Origin: an uncultured Clostridia bacterium
GTDB taxonomy: Bacteria; Bacillota; Clostridia; TANB77; CAG-508
DNA: 8,015 bases
Assembly: GCA_947628885.1 (NCBI GenBank)
Contig: CANRBO010000054.1
Coordinates: 1 to 8,015, forward strand
Reading direction: 5' to 3'
Shown: piece after piece, positions 1-5,799 of the stretch
Layout of the letters: every line of letters starts with the position of its first letter
How positions within the stretch are numbered: position 1 is the first letter of the stretch
Made by a program: the position numbers and the translations under genes
The notes under the pieces: generated by a model
What the model saw: only the letters and a program-made list of their open reading frames with translations
Told to the model about the DNA's origin: nothing
Database searches by the model: none

Positions 1-1575
1 CTAGCAGTTACATCTTCAAGCTATGGTGGAGCAACAGTTTCACTTACACATTTAGCTCCATTTGTAAGAAGCAGTTATGAAAAATACTATAAAAAATACG
101 AAAAAAGAAAATTAAGCAAAGAAGAGTGCGAAAAATTTGCATGGGAAGACACAAGAAAAGAAGTAGAAGACGGAGTACAAACTTTTAACTATCAAGTAAA
201 TTCAATGACAAACACAAACGGACAAGCACCTTTCCTAAGTGTATTCATGTATATGAACGAAACTCAAGAATATAAAAAAGAATTAGCAATTATAATAGAA
301 GAATTTTTAAAACAAAGAATTTTAGGATTTAAAAATAGAAAAGGTGTATATATTACACCAGCATTTCCAAAGCTTTTATATGTATTAGAAGAAGACAACA
401 TAAAAGAAGGCGGAGAATATTATTACCTAACAAAACTTGCAGCAGAGTGTACAGCTAAGAGGATGGTTCCAGATTACATTTCAGAAAAAGTAATGTTGGA
501 ATTAAAGAAAAATGAAAATGGAGACGGAGAATGCTATCCTTGCATGGGATGCAGAAGTTTCTTAACACCAGATAGAACAATGCATTTAGGAAATATAGCA
601 CATGCTAAGAATTATGTAGAAGGTAAAGGAAAATACTATGGAAGATTTAATCAAGGTGTAGTAACAATTAATCTACCTGATATCGCACTTTCAGCAGATA
701 AAGATATGGATAAGTTTTGGGAAATATTTGATGAAAGATTGGAGCTTTGCCATAAAGCATTACAAATAAGACATAAGAGATTAAGCAATGCAACAAGTGA
801 TGTAGCACCTATACTATGGCAAGACGGAGCATTAGCAAGATTAAAACCAGGAGAAAGCATACATGAATTATTACATCATGGATATTCTACTATTTCATTA
901 GGTTATGCAGGATTATATGAGAGCGTTAAATATATGACAGGACACTCACATACAGATAATGGAGAAGGCAAGGAATTTGGATTAAAAGTTATGCAAAAAC
1001 TTAATGACGCATGCAAGAAATGGAAGGAAGAAGAAGATATAGATTATTCTGTATATGGAACACCAATCGAATCAACAACATATAAATTCGCAAAATGTCT
1101 AAAAGAAAGATTTGGAACAGTAGAAGGAATAACAGATAAAAATTACATAACTAATTCTTACCATGTTCCTGTATTTGAAGAAATTGATGCATTTACAAAA
1201 TTAAAATTAGAAAGTGAATTCCAAAGATTAAGCCCAGGAGGAGCAATTTCATATATTGAAACACCAAATCTACAAAATAATCTTGAAGTTGTTATGCAAG
1301 TTATGGAATTCATTTATGATAACATAATGTATGCAGAATTAAATACAAAATCAGACTATTGCCAAAAATGCGGATATACTGGAGAAATTTTAATAGATGA
1401 TAATTTAGAGTGGTATTGCCCAAACTGTGGAAATAGAGACCACAACACATTAAATGTAGCAAGAAGAACATGTGGTTATATTGGAACGAACTTTTGGAAT
1501 AAAGGAAGAACACAAGAAATTAAGGAAAGAGTATTACATATAGATAATAAGGAAGCGGATAAGGTTGAAAAATAA
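1..1575 (+). CDS. nrdD: Anaerobic ribonucleoside-triphosphate reductase, C-terminal part (5' end outside window)
   Basis: Class III ribonucleotide reductase, which reduces ribonucleoside triphosphates to deoxyribonucleotides using a glycyl radical. The frame is open from base 1 (524 codons visible), so the ATG at 205 is internal and the true start lies upstream; family members are usually about 700 residues. Visible landmarks are a QTFNYQVNSMTNTNG segment near 178-222, the CMGCRSF motif at 541-561 whose GCRS cysteine (550-552) is the expected thiyl-radical position, and a C-terminal zinc site made of CQKC (1360-1371) and CPNC (1417-1428). The glycyl-radical motif RRTCGYIG follows, with the radical glycine at 1474-1476. 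The frame is intact throughout, with no in-frame CGG. The activase gene follows after 43 bases, the usual nrdD-nrdG order. Identification is firm from motifs; the catalytic role of individual residues is by family analogy. Confidence 0.97.
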   Translation, partial: LAVTSSSYGGATVSLTHLAPFVRSSYEKYYKKYEKRKLSKEECEKFAWEDTRKEVEDGVQTFNYQVNSMTNTNGQAPFLSVFMYMNETQEYKKELAIIIEEFLKQRILGFKNRKGVYITPAFPKLLYVLEEDNIKEGGEYYYLTKLAAECTAKRMVPDYISEKVMLELKKNENGDGECYPCMGCRSFLTPDRTMHLGNIAHAKNYVEGKGKYYGRFNQGVVTINLPDIALSADKDMDKFWEIFDERLELCHKALQIRHKRLSNATSDVAPILWQDGALARLKPGESIHELLHHGYSTISLGYAGLYESVKYMTGHSHTDNGEGKEFGLKVMQKLNDACKKWKEEEDIDYSVYGTPIESTTYKFAKCLKERFGTVEGITDKNYITNSYHVPVFEEIDAFTKLKLESEFQRLSPGGAISYIETPNLQNNLEVVMQVMEFIYDNIMYAELNTKSDYCQKCGYTGEILIDDNLEWYCPNCGNRDHNTLNVARRTCGYIGTNFWNKGRTQEIKERVLHIDNKEADKVEK

Positions 1576-1618
1576 TTTTCCAACTAGATGTGTGCCATAG
1601 GAAGGATTTAGATTAAAA

Positions 1619-2111
1619 ATGAGATATAATGTAATTAGAAAAATGGATATATCAAATGGACCACGGGGTTAGAGTTTCGGTATTTATGCAAGGATGTGAA
1701 TTTCATTGTAAAAATTGCTTTAACCCTGAAACATGGGACTTCGAGGGGGGGAAAGATTTTACACAAGAAACAATTGATGAAGTCATGGAATTATGTAAAA
1801 AGGATTATGTAAAAGGGCTTTCTATTTTAGGAGGAGAGCCTATGCATCCTAAAAATATTGAAGCAACTACAGAACTTGCAAAAGAATTTAAAGAAAAATA
1901 TCCTGATAAAAATGTATGGGTGTGGACTGGATTCAAATTTGATAAAGACTTAAAAGACAAAGAAGTATTAAAATATATAGATGTACTGGTAGACGGACAA
2001 TATGTTGAAGAATTACATAATCCAACATTGAAATGGAAAGGTTCATCGAATCAAAGAGTAATAGATGTCCAAAATAGTTTAAAAAATAATGAAATTGTTA
2101 TATTTGAATAA
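1619..2111 (+). CDS. nrdG: Anaerobic ribonucleotide reductase activating protein, requires a +1 frameshift at 1664
   Basis: Radical-SAM activase that installs the glycyl radical on NrdD. The start is ATG 1619, preceded by AGGAAGGA at 1599-1606. The zero frame reads MRYNVIRKMDISNGP, then CGG GGT and TAG at 1670-1672. The family has NGPG(V/T)R here, and skipping C1664 gives exactly NGP-GVRVSVF followed by 148 codons to TAA, for a 163-residue protein of normal length. The [4Fe-4S] motif CEFHCKNC (CxxxCxxC), the LGGEP motif, VWVWTGF and the SSNQRVID tail are all present downstream. An ATG at 1656 opens the downstream frame, but it has no visible ribosome site and would lose the conserved first strand and the NGP of the NGPG motif. 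Everything after the shift looks well conserved, so this is either translated by frameshifting, a very recent lesion, or a base-calling error; the repeated pattern in the next gene favours frameshifting. A run of seven G lies at 1745-1751 without breaking the frame. Confidence 0.93.
1661..1667 (+). other. Inferred +1 frameshift site, CCA-CGG-G in nrdG
   Basis: The zero-frame codons are CCA (1661) and CGG (1664), with TAG reached at 1670. Skipping C1664 and reading GGG (1665) as glycine restores the conserved NGPG motif of NrdG. CGG is otherwise absent in frame from the intact genes. The Pro-tRNA on CCA would have to re-pair on CAC, which is poor, so simple P-site slippage is not favoured. Confidence 0.7.
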
Positions 2112-2126
2112 AATATGGTATATGTG

Positions 2127-2157
2127 ATAGCCTTGAAATTATTTCAGGGCTATTATT
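2127..2157 (+). terminator. Hairpin after nrdG, probable operon terminator
   Basis: A 12-bp stem with a TTA loop runs from 2127 to 2153: ATAGCCTTGAAA pairs with TTTCAGGGCTAT, with one U-G wobble. It lies 15 bases after the nrdG stop. The following T-tract is short and interrupted (TTATT), so termination may be partial. No competing gene overlaps it. Confidence 0.65.
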
Positions 2158-2180
2158 AAGGAGAAAATTATTAGTTAATA

Positions 2181-2209
2181 TTGCAAAATAGATAAAAAAA
2201 TTATATAAT
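2181..2209 (+). promoter_or_regulatory. Predicted sigma-A promoter for the DUF1294 gene
   Basis: TTGCAA (2181-2186) and a perfect TATAAT (2204-2209) are separated by 17 bases. The position, after the nrdG hairpin and about 107 bases before the DUF1294 start, suits an independent transcript. In DNA this AT-rich, chance matches are common, so the call rests mainly on spacing and position. Confidence 0.5.
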
Positions 2210-2315
2210 ATAGACGTAAAAAATATATTATAATTAATAATAATATAAATACTAAAACATGAAAAAAATACATAATTTAGATTCTGAGCAATACAAAGAA
2301 AGGAAAACTTATTAA

Positions 2316-2620
2316 ATGGAGCAAAATATACTAACTCAGATATTTACAGTAAAAAATATATTAATATATATATTAGCAATTAATGTATTCACATTTTTAA
2401 TTATGGGATATGATAAACACGAAGCAAAAATTGGACAATGGAGAGTAAGTGAAGGCTTTTTATTTACTCTAGTTTTATTGCGGCGGTGGAATACGGCGGT
2501 ATAGCCGGGATGTATGCTTTTAGACATAAAACAAAAAAGTGGTATTTTAAATATGGATTTCCGATAATAACAATTATCGAAATTGGCGTTGTAATATATT
2601 TAAAATGTTTTTTACACTAA
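2316..2620 (+). CDS. DUF1294 small membrane protein, requires two +1 frameshifts (2481 and 2494)
   Basis: Small membrane protein of the DUF1294 family, function unknown. The start is ATG 2316 with GAAAGGA at 2298-2304. The zero frame gives 55 family-like residues (one membrane helix near residues 13-31, then MGYDKHEAKIGQWRVSE), then CGG CGG TGG and a stop at 2502-2504. Skipping C2481 gives GGC GGT GGA ATA, then a second in-frame CGG at 2494. Skipping C2494 gives GGC GGT ATA GCC GGG and then MYAFRHKTKKW, continuing to TAA at 2618-2620. The product is 100 residues with the family's glycine-rich turn and FRHKTKK motif, followed by a final hydrophobic segment. Neither shift alone gives the full protein: after only the first, the frame stops about 14 codons later. 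The downstream sequence is not decayed. The same C-before-GG lesion occurs in nrdG, so the breaks probably reflect decoding rather than pseudogenisation. Confidence 0.88.
2478..2484 (+). other. Inferred +1 frameshift site 1 in DUF1294, TTG-CGG-C
   Basis: The zero-frame codons are TTG (2478), CGG (2481) and CGG (2484). Skipping C2481 yields LL-GGGI, matching the family's glycine-rich segment. Skipping the C of the second CGG instead would give Arg-Gly, with the same net frame, so the exact skipped base is not unique here. TTG re-pairing on TGC is unfavourable for classical slippage. Confidence 0.68.
2491..2497 (+). other. Inferred +1 frameshift site 2 in DUF1294, ATA-CGG-C
   Basis: In the frame set by the first shift the codons are ATA (2491), CGG (2494) and CGG (2497). 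Skipping C2494 leads to GGIAGMYAFRHK, the conserved part of DUF1294. It lies only 13 bases after the first site and has the same CGGCGGT core. ATA would have to re-pair on TAC. Confidence 0.68.
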
Positions 2621-2627
2621 TTATAAA

Positions 2628-2656
2628 TTGATATGTATTTCAAATTTATTATAAAT
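2628..2656 (+). promoter_or_regulatory. Possible promoter for glyS
   Basis: TTGATA (2628-2633) is followed after 16 bases by TATAAA (2650-2655), in the 73-base gap before glyS. A direct repeat of TTATAAATT (2621-2629 and 2649-2657) overlaps both elements. The gap is too short for a T-box leader of the kind that controls many Firmicute aminoacyl-tRNA synthetase genes. The call is tentative because the whole gap is AT-rich. Confidence 0.35.
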
Positions 2657-2693
2657 TAATATAAATCATAAAAATGAAAGGAATATTTTTAAC

Positions 2694-4076
2694 ATGATAG
2701 ATAATATGGATACTTTAGTAAGTTTATGCAAATCAAGAGGATATATATATCCGGGATCTGAAATTTATGGTGGACTAGCTAACACTTGGGATTATGGGCC
2801 TTTAGGAACAGAACTAAAAAACAATATCAAATCTGTTTGGAGAAAAAAATTCATACAAGAACAAAAAGATATTGTAGGATTAGATGCAGCAATATTAATG
2901 AACCCAGAAACATGGGTAGCTTCAGGACATTTATCAGGATTTTCTGATCCACTTATTGATTGTAAAGAGTGCAAAACTAGACACAGAGCTGATAAATTAG
3001 TTGAAGAGTGGGCTCATGATAACAAACAAGATTTAATAGCTGATGGTTGGACAGATGAGCAATTGATTAATTACATTAATGATAAAAAAATTCCTTGTCC
3101 AAACTGTGGGAAAACTAATTTTACAAATATAAGAAAATTCAACTTGATGTTTAAAACATTTCAAGGTGTTACAGAAGAATCAACAGATACAATATATTTG
3201 AGACCTGAAACAGCACAAGGCATATTTGTTGATTTTAAAAATGTTTTGAGAACAACTAGAAAAAAGATGCCTATGGGTATCGCTCAAATAGGAAAGGCTT
3301 TTAGAAACGAGATAACACCGGGCAACTTTATATTTAGGACTAGAGAATTTGAACAAATGGAATTGGAATTTTTCTGCAGGCCTGGAACTGATTTAGATTG
3401 GTTCAATTATTGGAAGGAATTCTGCAAAAACTTCTTGCTTAATTTAGGAATAAAAGAAGAAAATATGAGATTAAGAGATCATACACCGGAAGAACTTGTA
3501 TTTTATAGTAAAGCAACTACTGATATTGAATTTTTATTCCCATTTGGTTGGGGAGAATTATGGGGAATTGCAGATAGAACTGATTATGACTTAAGTAAAC
3601 ATGCAGAACACTCAAAGGAAGATTTATCATATTTAGACCCTGAAACCAATGAAAGATATATTCCTTATGTAATAGAGCCTTCTTTAGGAGCTGATAGATT
3701 AACTTTGGCAATTTTGTGTAATGGCTATGAAAATCAAGACTTAGGAGAAGGAGATTCAAGAGTTGTGCTTCATTTACATCCAGCAATTGCACCATATAAA
3801 GTAGCGATTTTGCCTTTATCAAAAAAATTAAGTGATAAAGCAAATGAAGTTTATGATAATTTATCAACGAAATTCATGTGTGACTATGACGAAGCTGGTT
3901 CAATAGGAAAGAGATATAGAAGAGAAGATGAAATAGGTACACCTTATTGTATTACAATTGATTTTGACACACTAGAGGATAATCAAGTTACTATCAGAGA
4001 TAGAGATACTATGGAGCAAATCCGTATTCCAATTGAAAAATTAGCAGATTATATTGAAGAAAAAATAAATATATAG
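2694..4076 (+). CDS. glyS: Glycyl-tRNA synthetase, single-chain (dimeric) type
   Basis: Class II aminoacyl-tRNA synthetase that charges tRNA-Gly with glycine. At 460 residues it is the normal length for the bacterial alpha-2 form. The start is ATG 2694, with GAAAGGA 11 bases upstream. Visible are the N-terminal SRGYIYPGSEIYGG and WDYGPLG segments, a zinc-type insertion with CKEC (Cys90, Cys93) and CPNC (Cys135, Cys138), RPETAQGIF, class II motif 2 beginning FRNEITPGNF at residue 203, motif 3 GADRLTLAIL at residue 332, and a C-terminal anticodon-binding domain from about residue 360. One arginine is encoded by CGT (near 4021), and there is no in-frame CGG. It sits right after a gene that appears to need +1 shifts into glycine codons; that adjacency is probably coincidence. 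Confidence 0.97.
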   Translation: MIDNMDTLVSLCKSRGYIYPGSEIYGGLANTWDYGPLGTELKNNIKSVWRKKFIQEQKDIVGLDAAILMNPETWVASGHLSGFSDPLIDCKECKTRHRADKLVEEWAHDNKQDLIADGWTDEQLINYINDKKIPCPNCGKTNFTNIRKFNLMFKTFQGVTEESTDTIYLRPETAQGIFVDFKNVLRTTRKKMPMGIAQIGKAFRNEITPGNFIFRTREFEQMELEFFCRPGTDLDWFNYWKEFCKNFLLNLGIKEENMRLRDHTPEELVFYSKATTDIEFLFPFGWGELWGIADRTDYDLSKHAEHSKEDLSYLDPETNERYIPYVIEPSLGADRLTLAILCNGYENQDLGEGDSRVVLHLHPAIAPYKVAILPLSKKLSDKANEVYDNLSTKFMCDYDEAGSIGKRYRREDEIGTPYCITIDFDTLEDNQVTIRDRDTMEQIRIPIEKLADYIEEKINI

Positions 4077-4144
4077 ATTATATAAGTATTTTTGAGGCAA
4101 TAATTTATCTATATAAATACTAAACTTCGAAAGGATTGAAAATA

Positions 4145-5143
4145 ATGAGTGATGATATTGGGATTGATTTAGGAACTGCTACTATTATTGCATTTAATAA
4201 AGGCAAAGGAATTGTATTAAGAGAGCCTACAGTAGTTTCTATTGACAAAAACACAAATGAAATAATTGCTTATGGAAAAGAAGCCCATAAAATGATTGGA
4301 AGAAATCCTGGTAATATTGAGGTTATAAGACCATTAAAAGACGGTGTAATTTCTAATTTTACTATAACAACAAAAATGCTAAAACATTTTTTGAAGAAAA
4401 TATTAGGAAAACGAGTTTTTGCACCAAGACTTATGATATGTGTGCCTTCACAAATAACAGAAGTAGAGAAAAGAGCGGTAATAGATGCAGCAAATACAGT
4501 AGGAGCTAAGAAAGTATTTTTAATAGAAGAACCAGTTGCAGCAGCAATTGGAGCAGGAATTGACATTTCAAAACCATCAGGAAATCTCGTAATTGATATA
4601 GGTGGTGGAACTACTGATATTGCAGTAATTTCAATAGGTGGGTCAGTGGTAAGTTCATCAATAAAGATTGCAGGAAATAAATTCGATGAAACAATAATTA
4701 AATATGTAAAAAAGAAATATAAAACTATAATTGGAGAAAGAACCGCAGAAGAAATAAAAATAGCAATAGGTTCTGTTTATCCAAGAGAAGAAGATGTGAC
4801 AATAAAAATAAGAGGAAGAAACTTGGATTCAGGTCTTCCAGTTGAGATAGAATTAAATGATAAAGAAATACTTAAAAGCCTTCTAGCAGATGCACTTAAA
4901 ATAGTTGAAAGCTTAAAATCAACAATCGAAAAGGCACCTCCTGAATTAGTAGAAGATATTAGTGAAAAAGGTATATACATGACAGGAGGAGGAAGTTTGC
5001 TTTATGGTATAGATAAATTAATAGAAGAAAGCACAGGAATAAAAGTAATGATTGCACAAGATGCAATATCTTGTGTAGCTATTGGAACTGGGAAAGCATT
5101 AGATAATGTAGATACATTAGAAGTAAAAACGTTAAAACAATAA
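4145..5143 (+). CDS. mreB: MreB/Mbl-family bacterial actin
   Basis: Actin-like ATPase that forms membrane-associated filaments guiding side-wall peptidoglycan synthesis. I chose ATG 4145 because AAAGGA (4130-4135) is nine bases upstream; a TTG at 4136 overlaps the end of that site and is less likely. The protein is 332 residues, close to the usual 330-345. It has phosphate-1 motif DLGTA (residues 8-12), EEPVAAAIGAG, phosphate-2 motif DIGGGTTD (from residue 151) and the adenosine motif MTGGGS (from residue 279). No mreC or mreD follows, so this may be an Mbl- or MreBH-like paralogue rather than the founding mreB. One arginine is encoded by CGA (K-R-V-F, near 4411), showing that at least some CGN codons are used normally. 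The TetR gene starts 39 bases downstream. Confidence 0.92.
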   Translation: MSDDIGIDLGTATIIAFNKGKGIVLREPTVVSIDKNTNEIIAYGKEAHKMIGRNPGNIEVIRPLKDGVISNFTITTKMLKHFLKKILGKRVFAPRLMICVPSQITEVEKRAVIDAANTVGAKKVFLIEEPVAAAIGAGIDISKPSGNLVIDIGGGTTDIAVISIGGSVVSSSIKIAGNKFDETIIKYVKKKYKTIIGERTAEEIKIAIGSVYPREEDVTIKIRGRNLDSGLPVEIELNDKEILKSLLADALKIVESLKSTIEKAPPELVEDISEKGIYMTGGGSLLYGIDKLIEESTGIKVMIAQDAISCVAIGTGKALDNVDTLEVKTLKQ

Positions 5144-5182
5144 TATTAATAAAGATTTGTGCTAATGAAAGGAAATGTAAAA

Positions 5183-5743
5183 ATGAATAGAACTAAAAGA
5201 AAAATATTTGAAACATCGATGAGGCTATTTGCAGAAAAAGGATATGACGGTACGAGCATAGAAGATATTACATCAGCAGTAGGAGTTGCAAAGGGAACAT
5301 TATATTATCATTTTTCAAGTAAAGAAGAAATATTTAATTTCTTGGTAGAAGAAGGTATGAATCTTTTAGAAAAAAGTATCAATATAAAAACTGAAAGCCA
5401 AGAAAAATACATAGATAAATTGAGAGCGATAATTTTAATTCAGATTAAAATTATAATAAAATATGAGAGTTTTATGGCTATAGTGTTTAGCGAATGCTGG
5501 GGAAATAGTGGAAGAAGTAAAACTTGTCAAAAATATGTAAATGAATATTTATGCATTATTAAAGATATTTTACAAAAAGGTATGGATGCTGGAGAAATTA
5601 GAAAACTTGACACAGAGATATTGGCAACAGAAATATATGGTATAGCATGTGCAAATCTGTATTATAAAAAAACAAAGGATTTAACTGTAGAAAAATTATA
5701 TAGGGAAATTAACAAAAATTTCATACAAGGATTAAAGGCATAA
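5183..5743 (+). CDS. TetR/AcrR-family transcriptional regulator
   Basis: DNA-binding repressor of 186 residues. I chose ATG 5183, giving MNRTKRKIFETS, because GAAAGGA (5167-5173) is nine bases upstream; a GTG at 5159 opens the same frame but has no ribosome site. The N-terminal helix-turn-helix spans about residues 5-52, with typical LFAEKGYDGTSIEDI and VGVAKGTLYYHFSSKEEIF. The rest is the variable all-helical ligand domain. It lies between an mreB-type gene and an acyl-CoA synthetase-like gene, and regulators in this setting often sense acyl-CoA or fatty acid. That ligand is an inference from context only. I saw no obvious palindromic operator in the short gaps on either side. Confidence 0.93.
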   Translation: MNRTKRKIFETSMRLFAEKGYDGTSIEDITSAVGVAKGTLYYHFSSKEEIFNFLVEEGMNLLEKSINIKTESQEKYIDKLRAIILIQIKIIIKYESFMAIVFSECWGNSGRSKTCQKYVNEYLCIIKDILQKGMDAGEIRKLDTEILATEIYGIACANLYYKKTKDLTVEKLYREINKNFIQGLKA

Positions 5744-5781
5744 ATTCAAAATAAAGAAAGGAGAAAACCATATAAATTTAT

Positions 5782-5799
5782 ATGATAAAAATAGTATGA
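5782..5799 (+). other. Possible five-codon leader ORF (MIKIV) overlapping the next start
   Basis: ATG ATA AAA ATA GTA TGA, whose stop overlaps the ATG at 5796 as ATGA. The nearest Shine-Dalgarno (GAAAGGAG, 5756-5763) is 18 bases before it, which is longer than usual. It could couple translation into the acyl-CoA synthetase gene, or it could be chance. Confidence 0.2.

Noticed and set aside
1656..2111. nrdG starting at the internal ATG 1656 (MDHGVRVSVF)
   Set aside because: It has no ribosome site and lacks the conserved first strand and the NGP of the NGPG motif. The upstream frame from ATG 1619 has a good ribosome site and supplies exactly those residues.
2316..2504. A complete 62-residue protein ending LLRRWNTAV
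   Set aside because: The tail after CGG CGG does not look like DUF1294, whereas the frame after two +1 shifts does, and it continues to a stop at 2620.
2336..2527. Minus-strand open frames here and at 651-860, 1310-1513, 2792-2974, 3517-3867, 4270-4566, 4777-4980, 7319-7570 and 7567-7800
   Set aside because: They are antisense to well-identified genes or to A-rich spacer, have no recognisable domains, and their low-complexity composition simply mirrors the opposite strand.
2621..2693. T-box riboswitch upstream of glyS
   Set aside because: The gap is only 73 bases, and no T-box antiterminator sequence or specifier stem is visible.
4077..4144. Terminator or promoter between glyS and mreB
   Set aside because: There is only a 7-bp AGTATTT/AAATACT pairing with a 23-base loop and no T-tract, and no well-spaced -35/-10 pair.
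5159..5182. GTG start for the TetR gene, and similarly a TTG start (4136) for mreB
   Set aside because: Each lies upstream of, or inside, the clear AAAGGA site that is correctly spaced for the ATG at 5183 or 4145.
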